This document shows positions 49,488-62,103 of a stretch of DNA of 64,000 bases, one piece after another. Source of the DNA: Chrysemys picta bellii (lineage: Eukaryota > Chordata > Testudines > Emydidae). The DNA lies in assembly GCF_011386835.1 (NCBI RefSeq), contig NW_027053004.1, positions 1-64,000 of the forward strand, given 5' to 3'. The translations under genes and the position numbers were made by a program. Each line of letters begins with the position of its first letter. Within the stretch, counting starts at the first letter, position 1. Below the pieces are notes generated by a model. That model did not search any database and was not told the DNA's origin. It saw nothing but the letters and a program-made list of their open reading frames with translations.

Positions 49488-51048
49488 GGTTACCTGGAAA
49501 GATGCTCTGAGACCACTGCATGCATCAACGAACAAACAGGAAGGGGACTTTCAAAATTTCAAAGGATTTTAAGGGGTGGGGCTCACAGCTGGTCACCTGA
49601 GGGCAGGTCAGTAGAGTTCAAAGCGATGACCAGAGAGGAGAGAACAGGCATTGTGGGACACCTCTTGGAGGCCAATCGCAGCACTGTAATCGACCAGGGT
49701 GTCTACGCTGGTGCAGAAAACTGTACACCTCTTGTCTCTTAGTTTTTGTGCACTAAGTGGCTTGGCAGTGTGTACACCTCAGGAGTTACAACGCAGAAAA
49801 CTGCTTTACTGTGCAGAAACTTGCCAGTGTAGACAAGGCCTTATATACTTGTGTCTTTAGGCACCCCAATAAAATGAAAAAGCAAATAACTCCCACTCCA
49901 GTATCTTCATTATTCCCAGTATATTGTTTGAACACAGCTGAGTAAAAAGCAGAATGGACACGTTTTCTTCATTTCAAAAACAAGTAAGCAAGGTCTTAAA
50001 TTTAAAAATATAATAATTAAAAAAAACCTTTTCTAGTAAGGCAGCAAATTTTAAATACCAAACAGAAAAATCTATATTATTTGTAATCTTAGGGTTAAAA
50101 CTTTAAAGTTATGACATTCACAGTTAACGTTTCCATTCTGTCTTTACCTTATCATTGTGCGTTTGTATTTCTGGGATCTCTGAATATTGAAAGTTTTGGT
50201 ATAGTACAGAAATTTTGCTATTACAGTTACTTGGTGAAATTAACAGGAAATTCTATCAACAAATTTGTAAAAACACAGAAAATGTACATTTTGCCTCCAT
50301 TTTTGAGCCAAAAACTCTAGTTTATCATTACATAAATATCTCTAATAATCAGAAAGATTATGTGAGGCTGATGGCTGAAGAAAATGTTTTTTTAAGTTTA
50401 AATTAATTAATTTTTATTTCAGTGAAGGAGCTTGCTCCCATAACATATAAGATTAATCAAACTAGATCTCCTTTAAGCTCTTTAGTAAGGTGGTAAGTTC
50501 TTACACAGCACCTACTACATCAACAGATTTCCTTAGATGAAAGCAACAAGTTTTTTAAATAAGAATTTCTTGTGGCTCAAGAAAGTGGATGCTTGGAGAT
50601 ATAACTGTCATTGTAGGATACAGATGTGACAGACATTGCGGGAAACCTCTAATATATTAGGGAATTTGAGGGGCACCAGATGGATACATTTGGATCTGAT
50701 GATTATAAAGTCCGTCTCTGAACTAGTTATTAGTTTCGGGCCCACCCCGGAAGTCTAATGAAAGAAATGAACTTGCAGGAGTCTCACCTCTGATCTGGCC
50801 CACGAGAGACTTTCAGGGGCTTCAGAAGATAAAGTAGGGTTGTGGGATTGAGTGTAGAGAGCAGATGCTATTTAGCAAAAAATATTTTACAAATATCTTC
50901 AGTGATTTCTGTTTTGTCATTAATTTCTGCTTGGGAATATTTTCAAAGGCAAACAATTAATAAGAAAAAATATCAATTCCAATAAGTGAAACAATGTGTC
51001 ATGGAAAAAAAACAAACCCAAACCAGCTCACAATGTTCAGGAACTTAC

Positions 51049-51212
51049 AGACTCTTTTCTGCCCATAGTTTTGCTGTGGGAACGAGAACGGGAGATGGTA
51101 CTGAAAAAGAAATCTTTCTTGGATGCAGACAAAGGAGGAGATCCTGTGTATTCACGTCCTGCAGACAAGCTCTCTATGCTTGGAGATGAACTGACATTTT
51201 TTGAACTTTGGC
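51049..51212 (-). CDS. TBC1D5: TBC1D5 coding exon (upstream of the two in the window)
   Basis: TBC1D5 is a TBC-domain GTPase-activating protein for Rab7 that binds retromer and acts on late endosomes and in autophagy (family knowledge). This 164-bp exon starts with two bases completing a split codon and then encodes 54 residues, from QSSKNVSSSPSIES to SRSHSKTMGRKES. It matches the Ser/Arg-rich linker of the C-terminal half of human TBC1D5, with only conservative changes such as SVES to SIES and REFTG to REYTG. On the minus strand the acceptor is TTTTACAG before the exon and the donor is GTAAGTTC after the final TCT codon. The exon ends in phase 0, which fits the exon at 23956-24055. The RSRSHS stretch looks like a basophilic-kinase or 14-3-3 site (inference). 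The TBC domain itself is encoded outside the window. A Harbinger-type MITE lies about 72 bp from the acceptor. Confidence 0.93.
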
Positions 51213-51284
51213 CTGTAAAACAAGCACAGAGCAACAAATCATTAAATCAGTGGAAAAGTGCTCTATCAAGTACTTCGTGTCTCA

Positions 51285-51516
51285 GGCTATGTCTACACTA
51301 CTGCGGTAAGTCGATCGACGTACTTTAGGTCAAGTTACCGCGGGGTCTACACTCTGGGGGGTCAAATGGAGATTACTCTTCTCTTCGGGGGTAGAGTACA
51401 GGGATCGACAGGAGAGTGATCTGCAGTTGATTTGGCGGGTCTTTACAAGACCCGCTAAATCGACCGCTGGTGGATTGATCTCAGAGCATTGATCCCTGCC
51501 GTAGTGTAGACCTGCC
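51285..51516. mobile_element. Harbinger-type MITE near a TBC1D5 splice acceptor
   Basis: The left end GGCTATGTCTACACTACTGC pairs with the inverted right end GGGGCAGGTCTACACTACGG. The interior has CGATCGAC-type motifs (TAAGTCGATCGACGTACT) found in other turtle Harbinger MITEs, and an internal palindrome around GGCGGGTCTTTACAAGACCC. It is about 232 bp. The target duplication is not clear. Non-coding. Confidence 0.82.
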
Positions 51517-52347
51517 CCCACGTGTTGCTCACTGAGATTCATAAGCAGATCAACACAGAATGAGATTTTGCAAAATTAAAGTGTGTCTGTATGCATTGTG
51601 ACACATGGAGAACTACTCTGACATACAGGCCTCCGTATATTTCTAATGAGAGGGCACAGAAAAACAATAACAAATCTTAATAAGTACATATGATACCTAG
51701 TGGTACCTTAGTAATCTGTATGACACATATAATTAATATGAGAAGATTGATGTGAAGCCTTCAGTCTTGCACACAATATGTGGTGGGGGAAAAGGGATGG
51801 AAATGGAAAAGAATTTTTTGTTTAATGAAGTCATATATATAAGGTTGTGAAGAAAGACTTTTATGATGTTCTATTTTCTACTTTTCTTCCATCATTGGGA
51901 GTTGTTCTGAATGACTATAGCTCAAGTACTAGGATTGAGAATTAAGAGTCCCTAAGAAAGGAACTAAGATGTAAATATTTTAATAGATGCAAATCAGTTT
52001 AATCTTCCTGCACCAATGAGAAACAAACAGGGAATATGGTTGATTTCACTTTGAGAAGTTACACCAAATTCATAGGAATCAGTTCCAACTCAAAGATTTT
52101 CCTTTATAAATGTTACTATCATTTGTTTCAACATGTCCAGAGAAATCCATACTAACTTGCATTAAGTTATTAGGGTTGCTAAATAAGTATAAAAAGAAAG
52201 TTAATTCTCCCTTCTGATCCGCTAGCCGCCAACTGTATTTTCCATCATAGCGATGCAGAGCTAACACATACATTTTTTAAATTCTGACTGTATCTTCCTA
52301 TATGCCTGTGCAGCATCAAGTACACCAGGCAGTGCCTCAATACATAA

Positions 52348-52377
52348 TTAAAATAAAATAAAATAAAATAAAATAAA
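52348..52377. repeat. (AAAAT)n short tandem repeat
   Basis: Six or so pentamer units in a row. Confidence 0.9.
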
Positions 52378-52508
52378 TTGAATTCACAATATTATGGAAA
52401 GGTTGAGCATATAAGTTCCTGGCTCTTCAACAGGTAATAAAATTTGAAATATAAATATAGGGCTCGTCACCTGTTACACGCTATCATTCATTAGGCGTTT
52501 AAAGCCTA

Positions 52509-52793
52509 TGGATATGTCTACACTGCAGTTAGACACCCGCGGCTGACCCGTGCCAGCTGACTTAGGCTCCTGGGGTTTCGATTGCAGTGCTGTTTAATTG
52601 CAGTGTAGACTTCCAGGCTCGGGCTGGAGCCTGGGCTCTAGGACCCTGAGAGGTGGGAGGGTCCCAGAGCTTGGGCTGCAGCCCAAGCCCGGAAAGCTAC
52701 ATTGCCATTAAATAGCCTCACAGCCCATGCCCCACACACCCAAATCAGCTGGCATGGGCCAGCACGGGTTTTTAATTGCAGTGTAAACATACC
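52509..52793. mobile_element. Harbinger-type MITE
   Basis: The left end GGATATGTCTACACTGCAGT pairs with the inverted right end GGGTATGTTTACACTGCAAT. CTA flanks each side (52506-52508 and 52794-52796), a plausible 3-bp duplication. The interior contains GCCAGCTGACTTAGGCTCCT and its partner, a well-known turtle MITE layout by recall. Non-coding. Confidence 0.82.
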
Positions 52794-53489
52794 CTACGTC
52801 TTACTCTGCCCATTTTCTCTGAAGCATAATTTAGAAACATGCACATCAGAATATTGAAAGAAAGCTCAGAATACACCCCATGGACTTATACTCTGCCTCA
52901 TAACAGCTGATCTAATCAACGTTCTCAACAGCTGAGCTGAAGCATTTTGAAGATAAGGAGATGCGAGTTCCAAAAAGGAAATATTTGTTTCCACTGAACA
53001 TTATGTAAAAAAATAGTTTATTTTCACTTGCCTAATGTTTGCATGGCACTATGGCACGTGGAGCTACACTTCTCCAAGTCGTATGGATTTTTTGTTTAGT
53101 GCAGTGGGGAAAAAAATTTCAAGGTCCCTGAGTTCACAACAGGTAAGGTATTCAGGGAGCTAAGACAACTTTCACCTCCACTGCTGCGGTTGATAAAGAT
53201 GAAATATGACAGTGGTTTTGAAAGAAGAACAACACCTACAAATAATAATATAGAGAATGTAGATCAAGAGCTTCTCTTCTCCCTGTCTCAGATCACTCAA
53301 GAACAAGGAGACATTCAATGACTTTGACAAGTAGCAAATTCAAACCTGAAAAGGAAAAACTATTCACACAGTGCATAATTGCCACATGATGATGTTTAGG
53401 CCAAGAACTTAACCAGGAAGGAAATCTAGAGTTATTACAGTTAATGCTAATCACATCTAGGAAGAAATATAAAAATGCTTCAGGGCTTA

Positions 53490-53645
53490 AGCCTCTCTAC
53501 AACGATCAGAGATTAGGATGAGGCCTTCATAGGGGGCAGTTTACTGTGGGGTTTCTTGCACCTTCCTTTGAAGCATCTGGTTCTGGCCACTATCAGAGAG
53601 AAGATACAGCATTAGATGGCCCACGGATCTGATGCAAAATGACAA
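53490..53645 (+). repeat. CR1 LINE 3' end fragment
   Basis: GGGTTTCTTGCACCTTCCTT, TGAAGCATCTGGTTCTGGCC, and the terminal TCTGATGCAAAATGACAATT are a diverged CR1 3' end of another subfamily than the copy at 24605. Confidence 0.75.
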
Positions 53646-54069
53646 TTCCTATATTACCAACAAAGTTAGCCTTGGCAAGAAACAAAAACGTTTATTTAGG
53701 TCAACAGGGTTGCTTTTAATATTGTTTATTTAAAATATTAATTTAATAGCCCCATAACAAAATCAATTAATATTCCAGTTTTCATTAAGTGATGTACTGT
53801 CACTAGGGTTGCAAAGATGAACTGGGATGGAGGATAAAAGCGGAGCTAGGATTTTTAAAAAAGCTTTTTTAAAGGTGTATATGGGAAAGTAGATCTAGTA
53901 TAGGGGCACAAAATCCTAATTTGAAAGGAAAGTTAAATACTATTGCAGTGAAAAAAGTTATAAAATGCCACGAGAAATTATGGACCAGCCTTCTTTTTAG
54001 TCTTCTGTAATTATTTTCTCTCTCACTTCTCTTTTCTGATTTTGCTCCTTCTGTGAATCGATATATAAT

Positions 54070-54460
54070 TAAGACCCTACTTGAATCACGGGATGATTGT
54101 CAAATAATTGCAGCTGAATTGCGGACAAGACATTGAAAATGGTGGAAAAGTAATAACAGACCTTTATTAATTGCAGTAATTTGGAAAAGCCAGAGAAAAC
54201 CTATTTGCTGGAACAATATAAACATCCAAGTACGATGTTATGCCTGCTACTATTTTTTGATAACCAGACATTTTGCGGCATCTATATTACAGTCATTACT
54301 GCGAAGGGCTCCTTCCATCAGCCCCGGGTGGCTGGGGTCCTTCTGCTAGTGCTTGGCGGCTGGAAGCCCGTGTCCGGCACCTGGTTGACAAAATGGCGGT
54401 GGAATCCTAATATTGCGGGATCTGCAATTGCTGCAATATCGCAAATTAGGTAGGGCCTTA
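54070..54460. mobile_element. TIR element, hAT-like
   Basis: The left end TAAGACCCTACTTGAATCAC matches the inverted right end TAAGGCCCTACCTAATTTGC. The interior has GCGGGATCTGCAATTGCTGC and a GC-rich block. The superfamily is inferred from the GGCCCTAC terminus; no target duplication is visible. Confidence 0.6.
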
Positions 54461-56989
54461 TATTTGATTTCATGCATGCTTACGCCTGTGAATTCAGTGT
54501 ACACTTTACAATGTGACCATCACATTGTATGGTCAGCTATTTTGACTGTGAATCCCTTTTGTTTTACTAACCTCTATGACACCAAAAATCATTCACACAA
54601 AGGAAGTGACCCGCACGCACAGGTATAAAGTTACTCACTGGTTTTCTGGTAAATCTCCTTACAATCTGCCCTTGGTTTTACTAAAGCTTATTGCTGCTTC
54701 AGCCTTTCATGCCAATTTCACTCTTGCATATGCTATATATAATTCCATTCAGCTGCTAGCATGGTCTGTATTTTGTAATGGTTGTTGCTTAAACTATTCT
54801 GAAAATTTAACAACCCCCTATCTGTGTTAAATCACATTCCTCCCTCCAATATGGACTGCAGTTTTACTCCTCGAAATGTGTTTCCATAATAAATCCACAC
54901 CACACAACAGAGATAAAACAATAGAAAACTACAATAGAAAACAAAGTTAGAAAAGGCTGCAGAAAGAGAGATTAAGATACCAAAAAGTCACATGAAACAT
55001 TAACACCACAGATTAATCAAAATTAGAAGACTAGGGAACACAAATCTACTTTTTGTTTTTATATATATTTAGAAAATACATTAGCACTGTCCATTGTCAT
55101 CTAAGGCCTCAATCCTAGAATGAGGTCCACCCAGGCAAAGTCTCCTAGACATCCAAGAGACTCTGGTTGGCTGGGCCCCATTGTAGAGTTCTCAATAGCA
55201 TTCTGGTACTTGCAATATGTACTGCACATAATACTGGGTTTAATTTTTTGATAAAAATTATAGCTTTTCTTAAAGAAAAAGTATAAACCCAAACAAACAT
55301 GTGATCTTGGGAAGACGTTTCAAATGAAAACACTTTAAAAACAAACAACTGGATACATTGAAATCTTGTCTGAAGAACTGGCCAGGACACAGAAGTAAAT
55401 AAGACATCACACACTGCAGAATCAGATGGTGGGTAATTGAGCAGAATGCAGGGAGGATTGATTTGAATGTTCAACAAGCTTCCTGGGGGGTAGAAAAGGT
55501 GATGAATAAACCTTTTCCCACTTTTCCCCAAATTCCCTTTAATCTCCTTTTGCGTTCCTCTCCCTCATTCCCCGGCAAGTCTGCCTCCTTCTCTCTACAT
55601 TTCCCTGCATTGACCTCACCCTGCCTTCTGTCTCTCAGAGCTTTCTGTCCCATCCTCTAACACATTCCCCCTCCCTGATGCACCCACAGTTTCTCATTCC
55701 CTTCTCAACCTTTACATGGTCACTAAGCAGCCACCATCTTTCCTGAAGGCAACCTGGCTTCAGCACCATTGGAAAGTGTGGGTGATGGTGGCCATCTTTG
55801 CTGTGGGCATTCTCATTTCACCTGAAAATGCCGTAAGGAATGGCAGATATCATTGTGAGGGAAACCCAAGGCTTCAGTCCCATAAACTGAAATGGGAGAT
55901 GGTGGCCATTTCTGAAATCGGCAAAATTTCAACAGAGTGAAAGCAGAAATCATAAAATTACAAGAACCTTTAAAAAGGGTCATATTCCTCACCATTCGAC
56001 AAAGCTGCTATTTTTCTAGCTGCTTTACTGAAACAAGAGAGGCTTCAGGTAGCATGCTGAAAGTTGCACATTAAAATGTAATTGTCTAAATAAATGAATG
56101 AATACACTGAACGCCTGATATTGATCTTCTACAGTAGAAAACAATGTTCAGTGTGGTTCTGAAATGATGACAAGAGTATAAACCAAAGCAGGGCTAAAAA
56201 AAACAAGGTTCAGGATAAAACATGAAACCATCGTCATGGAAAACACTGCTAAGGCACAACACAATTCAAGATGACTCCTGCACTTTTCTATTCACAATCA
56301 CCACTTTTGGCCTCATGCTCTGAAACATCATCTGAATTATTTTATAAATGCTCCAATATGTACATTGTATTTTATGACTAAATAACAAACAGAGCTGAGC
56401 CTGACTCACTAGGCTTGGATTTGAAATTTAGTTTGAATTCAAACTTCCTGAAATTTCAGCTATTTTTTTAAATCCCATATTTGATATTCTAGTTGGAATC
56501 ATTATGAATGTAGGAGATGGTGGTTGAAGATCTTCGACAAAAGATAATTGGTCTAATTTTTCTCAATATTTTTTGCTTATGAATGTTCTCCCTAGCAATT
56601 TAGTTTATAAAGTGGCCTGTGACGCTCTCTTGGGTAATATACACATTTAAAAAAAAAGCCACATTGATACAAAAAAATTTAATACAGTGACAACTAAAAG
56701 GAGTCAACAGCTTTCACTCAGACTAACCTTCAAGCTCCTAAGCCATGTCCCTCAGGAAAGAACTGAAAGAAACGGATAGGCTTTGCAGTCAGCTAACTTT
56801 GGCTTTGTTGGGAGAAATGAGTTCCTGAGACAAGGGCCACACAGTGAAAGTGCTCTGTCTCCATCCCTTAATGGTTTAAATCTTGAAGCTTTAGATAATA
56901 GCAGCAGCAACAATAATCAATCACCTCTGCTAATTTCAGCTCTAGGGAAGGGACATGAGGAAAGAGGCAATCTCCAAGGTAGCCAGGAT

Positions 56990-57120
56990 TTATAGTAAAT
57001 GACGTAGAGCAGTATAGATCAAATTAGCACCTTGAATTAGACTTGTAAACACTCTGGGATCCAGTGCAGATGGAGCACTGCTGTAATATGCTCCATGTGA
57101 AAACCACCGCTAAACAAGTT
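56990..57120 (+). repeat. Ancient interspersed repeat fragment
   Basis: ATTAGCACCTTGAATTAGAC, CTCTGGGATCCAGTGCAGAT, GAGCACTGCTGTAATATGCT and CCATGTGAAAACCACCGCTA. The phrase about the 'caccttgaa' block also occurs at about 27515-27545. Family unknown to me. Non-coding. Confidence 0.5.
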
Positions 57121-60059
57121 GGAAGCCACTTTCTACTTACGTTAATAGAAGTTTCATGTCACAGTAAACTAATCTGGAGGTGACAAAATTAGGAAGGGTC
57201 AGTGCCCAAAGGAAAAGTCCCAACCTCCTTTAATAATGAACATGAATAAAAACAATATTGGATACTACTGCTCTTTGAACGTCCAAAGTAGATAGTATCT
57301 AGTGGGCCCCGAGACTGAACTTGTTAACAAAAGCTAAATGCCGCGTCAACTGAGAAGGTAGGTATCTACCTATTGTATCTTCCTGGTATTTGCCCCACAC
57401 AACCAGCATAACCTCCCATATTGCAAGGATTCAGTTTCAGCAGCTAGCCCTTATCTGAACAATTTTACCACAGCAGCATTATGTACACACTGAAAGGAAC
57501 GTGGATAGTACGGACCCCAGTGTATCTCATATGAGAAAGTCCTGAGGCAGAATTACCCCAGACTAAGACTTGGACCCTCTCAGAGAAAGAAAGAATGGAG
57601 CAACTTGCATTGTTCCATCCATACCTGTCAGGGTGCAGTGGTGGAAGTATAAGACGCTTCAGGTCATTTCTGAATACAGCCCAAGTTGTTGGTGTTGATT
57701 GAGAAATAAATCTTAGAGAGTTTATGTCCTACCTACCTTATATACCACTTCTTTTTCTAACCCATCACAATGGTTGACAGCAACTTTTCAGAATTTCGTA
57801 CAACATTTTTATAGTTACGATGTAATCTGAAGGGTATATTTCATGGATCTCAAGTCATGGCTGGGAAATATAAATGCTAAAAATAAGAATAACTTATTGG
57901 GTGCGGAGTATGAAATCAAAGATAGAATGAGAAGAAAAATTTAAAAAATACATAACATATAAAGGGTAAGCTAAATATGCTATTTTCCCCTTGAATAAGT
58001 GATGATTAGATAACTTCCATATTTGTTCAGGATAATTGAAACAAAGAACAATGTGAAAAAATGATAGATCTTATATTACATCTGATGTCATTACATACTT
58101 TTGTGTTCAACCTGTTAACTACATTAGTGAACACTGTGGGCCAGCAGATGACGTAGCAATAGGTTCACAGATACCATCAATATACGCAGAAATAGATATA
58201 CAGTACTCGGAACACATCACAGCATCATGCATGCAAATAACAATACCACAGTTTCAATCAAACCCACAAAATGGAAAAGGTGAGTTGTAAAAGTGAAAGT
58301 ATTTTTGCATGTTCTCACAGGACTAACCCCCAAAAATATAAATCACACAGGAAATGGAAAAGGGCAGCAAACTGTCCTTTTGGTAAATAGCAGGCCATCA
58401 GACAGATCGCACAAAAAAAGGCTCACAGTTTACAGAAAAGATTAAAATAAATCAATACTTATAAATGACCTGCATAGCCTGGTACTAGAAAAACTATCTA
58501 TAACACGGAACTCAGTGGACTGTACAACAATACTGATCTACACAGGAATTACTTACATGAGATCAAGAGATTTGAACAATTTAACACTTACTGAATACAA
58601 ATGGATAACCAAATGACAACTAGAAAAAATTACATGGAATGCTATGAAAGCTAAAATATAGAAAGCGCTAAACAGAAGAAATGATGAGCATAAATATATA
58701 TCTATATTTTTCAGACATAAGTGATCGCTAAAATGGACACTAGACTATGAAAAAAGAACTTGCACATAAATTTGAGAAAACCTAAGGAAAATAATCACCA
58801 TTGACCTTTGTGTCTACTCCATTCCTGTGGGCACTACTGTGATTCCGACAATTATTGGGAGGATCAAGAGCTACATATCAAGAATCAAAAAGGAGTGGCA
58901 AAATATAATTAATTAAAACAGGAATGACCAATGACAAGAAAGGCTGCCAAATCTAAAATTAGAGAAAACAAATCAAAGACAAGTCAAACCAGCCCTATAT
59001 GCTTTGACTAACAAACAGGACCCATTTAAATAGCAAACTCCAACGCTGTCAGTCTAAAATTTGGCCGAGTTGCAGCTTCCTTGAGACCTTGCATTGTGGA
59101 AATCACAAAGTCTTACCATAATGCTTGTGTCAACTTTTTCAGATTTATTCCACCTGTGTCCATTTTTGAAAACCTAAGAACCTTCATTTTATGTTGGAAG
59201 AACACATTTGAGCATTGCCTGCATGGCACAGGTTTCAGGACCTCAGCAGAGTAAATACAAAATAACAGCTGGGACTTTGTAGCATGTCCCACTGATTCAC
59301 CACACTTACCAACTAATGGCATAGTACACTCACTCTACAGAATGGCTAACCACAATGAGGACATCTAAGGAAGCATATAATTTTGGAAAATCAAGTAGAA
59401 TCAAAACAAATAAATAAGGAACAGAACCCCTACCTCGAATGTGCCACCACAATGTGTAAGAAGGCGACAAACAGAACTATATATAGTAACGAGACAACGC
59501 GGCTAGCTAAATACAGCCCATTCTTCTCTAGTACTTCAACTAGCAACCTTGGAACATCACTGAATCACAACAACCCTCTCCCCTCTGCTACTCAATCTAA
59601 GATCAATACACTCCATCCTCATTAAAAGGAGCTCAAAACAGCATATTAATAGTCCAACCTTCTAGAATGGAAACATGCATGGGGGGGGGCTTCAATCTAG
59701 ACACTGCGGACTTCAGAAAAGTCAAGGTAAAAACATTACAGGAATGTACAGAAGAAAAGAAAAAGCTATGCAGTACTAAACGTAAGACTAATCTGGGCAC
59801 ACTACCATACAGTATGTTTACTATGTATATACATGTGCATGGATGCAGAAATGGTTGCCTATTTGCTCACAGAGATTGAGGATGCCAAGTCAAAATGCAG
59901 AGAGTACTCCAGTTGGTACACCTTCCCCACGCTAGAAGAAGCAGTGCTTCCACAACACTGACTATTTGGCTACTGCTAAAGGCAGCTGATGTTCTGCCTG
60001 GTCCTGTGGTTACAAAGGCTCTGTTTCTGTACCCCTGGAAAAAGGCACAGATGCTGGGT

Positions 60060-61090
60060 TAGGAGAAGAAACTGAATTGTGTATCACAGTTGGCATTGTT
60101 GGCGAAAAGGCTGAGGTGGAGGCGTGCAGAGCCTTGAAGGCAAAAATGAGAGATTAAAATGAATGCGGTGTACAATGGGAAGCCAGGAGGAGGACTCAGA
60201 GAGGGGATAACAGACTGGTGAGCAGGGGAGAGAATATTAGTGACTGCATTTTGAAGGTATTGGTGATGATGACTCAGATATAAGTCAGGCTAAAGAGAAG
60301 GGGGTCATGATAATCAAAATTGGATAAGAAGAGTTATGAACATTTTAGTTTCAGGACAGAGGAAGTTTCTGATTTTCTATATATTCTGGAGGAAGTAGCA
60401 GCAAGATTTAGATACCGCCTGGATATGTGGGAAGAATAATAGTAAGGGGCTAAAGTTACACCTCTACCTCGATATAACGCTGTCCTCGGGAGCCAAAAAA
60501 TCTTATCGGGTTATAGGTGAAACCGCATTATATTGAACTTGCTTTGATCCACCGGAGTGCGCAGTGCCCCCCCCCCCACCCGGGAGAACTGTTTTACCAT
60601 GTTATATCCAAATTCGTGTTATATCGGGTCGCGTTTTATCGAGGTAGAGGTGTACTTTCCAGGCTGTGAGCCTGGAGGCAGTAACTTCAGTGGAGGATAG
60701 GGAAAGTGGAGAGGATTTAGGAAGAAAAAAAAACAGTTTGGTTTTAGCTTTACTAAGGGTGAGTTGTAGATGAGCCATACAGAAACAAACACTGGAGATC
60801 CATACTGAAATCAGGGACTGGGCAGGAGGAAAACAGATCAGCTTTGGAGAAGTTGATTTGTCAGTAGTGAGCATAAAGGTAATAGTTGAATCCAGGTTGG
60901 TTGAGGAGTCTGTCCAGGGATAAAGAATGGAGCAAGATAAGAATCAAGGAGAGAGCCCTCTGCAGTCCCATGAAAAGGGGAAGAGGATGATAAGCAAGTG
61001 AGGCCTATGCCATGAAAGCCAAAGTAGAACCGGATTTCAAGGAGAAGTGAAAAGTACTCAGATCTGCTAATCTATAATACGGCAGTTGCA
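60060..61090 (+). repeat. Ancient long repeat interrupted by a TIR element
   Basis: Phrases such as CAGAGCCTTGAAGGCAAAAA, GGGAAGCCAGGAGGAGGACT, GGCTGTGAGCCTGGAGGCAG and GGAGGAAAACAGATCAGCTT are familiar from a long turtle interspersed repeat (recall). The insertion at 60459-60652 splits it, so this repeat is the older of the two. A short frame on the minus strand over it is not a gene. Confidence 0.5.
60459..60652. mobile_element. 194-bp TIR MITE flanked by TA
   Basis: Begins CACCTCTACCTCGATATAAC and ends CGAGGTAGAGGTG, with TA on both sides (60457-60458 and 60653-60654). This is the small relative of the 860-bp element at 19155-20014. The TA target fits a Tc1/mariner-like superfamily. Contains a C-run at about 60567-60579. 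Confidence 0.9.
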
Positions 61091-62103
61091 GTAACCAGGC
61101 TGCACAGTACTGAAATTTGAAAAAGAATGATTTCTACAGGTGTTGTTTCTTATTAACTTGAATTTCTTTGCTAATTATTTTCAAAGTTCATGCAAACTAC
61201 TGTACAATTCCCCTGTCTTTATCAAACTCTAAGTGGTATAAAATTTTTCAACTCAGTTTTTTTCAATTTATTTAAAACAATTTCACCTACAGATATCTAT
61301 ATCTTAATATTTCACATTCAGGCAGCTAAACCTTCTCTTTAAGTAAACTATAAAAGTGCATCTCCTGCTAATTACAGCAGGCTTCCAGTCCAAAATGCCT
61401 CAGTCGAAGATTATCATTGTGAATATATGCACCAAAAAAGACCACCTGAATATTAACAAAGTAACGTGTGAAATTAACTACAAAATACGAGATTAATCAG
61501 ATTTTTAGCAAAGACAGAAGCTGGCACATAGTGAATGTAAATCAGTATCACAGCCACCCTCAGCATCATCATGTTAATGAATTTAAGGGAAACCTTTTTT
61601 CTTCTGAACAACAGTGCCACTCAGTGGATGGACAAGGACAGTGAGTTAATAAGCACTGGAAATGGAAACATCACAGATGAAATCAGTTGGGGGTTCCTTG
61701 ACAGACCAATGATAATGCTGCAGGCAAAGAGATACTATGAGTTGCCATAGCAACTGTACCTTGGAGGGCTGTTAGATTCTGAGCAGGAACAGACATCTGT
61801 GCTTCGCTGCCTGTAACTACATCTCCTAGTAAATAAATAAAAACATCTTAGGATTTTTACAAGAACAAATACAATTTATTGAAATAAAGTCTTTTAACCT
61901 GTAGTTCATTGAACGATAGTGACACTAACTCCACACAAGAAACATGAACCAAGCAAAAACAGTACCTGAAAAATGTATAATAGAGTTGGCAAAAATTAAT
62001 GGGCTGTTTGGCAAAGAAAGGTGGTTTTTTTTTAAATAAAGCAGGTATGCTGGAAAAAAAAACAATGTGTAAAGAGATTTTTTTATTTACATAAAGATGT
62101 GAA

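Larger units (their letters stand above)
46441..49840. mobile_element. Complete PIF/Harbinger transposon, 3,400 bp, inactivated
   Basis: The left terminus AGGTATGTCTATACTGGCAG matches the inverted right terminus GGCCTTGTCTACACTGGCAA. TTA flanks both ends (46438-46440 and 49841-49843), the expected PIF/Harbinger target duplication. Inside are a transposase gene on + and a Myb/SANT-like gene on -, tail to tail. Both carry disabling changes. It belongs to a different subfamily from the copy at 1-2748 and has the opposite orientation. Confidence 0.93.
24056..51048 (-). other. TBC1D5 intron between the two exons, 26,993 bp
   Basis: This is the complete intron bounded by the donor at 51048 and the acceptor at 24056. 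It carries CR1 fragments, a tRNA-derived SINE, a solo LTR, several hAT-type MITEs and a full Harbinger element, listed separately. Long stretches hold no recognisable gene or element and are AT-rich: about 25400-27850, 28060-29660, 31450-32250, 32370-35590, 38600-39850, 40730-41530 and 44770-46430. No further exon of this gene is expected, because the reading frame joins directly across it. Confidence 0.88.

Noticed and set aside
50996..51328. Plus-strand ORF of 110 codons over the TBC1D5 exon
   Set aside because: It is the antisense shadow of the minus-strand exon, which has good splice sites and matches TBC1D5.
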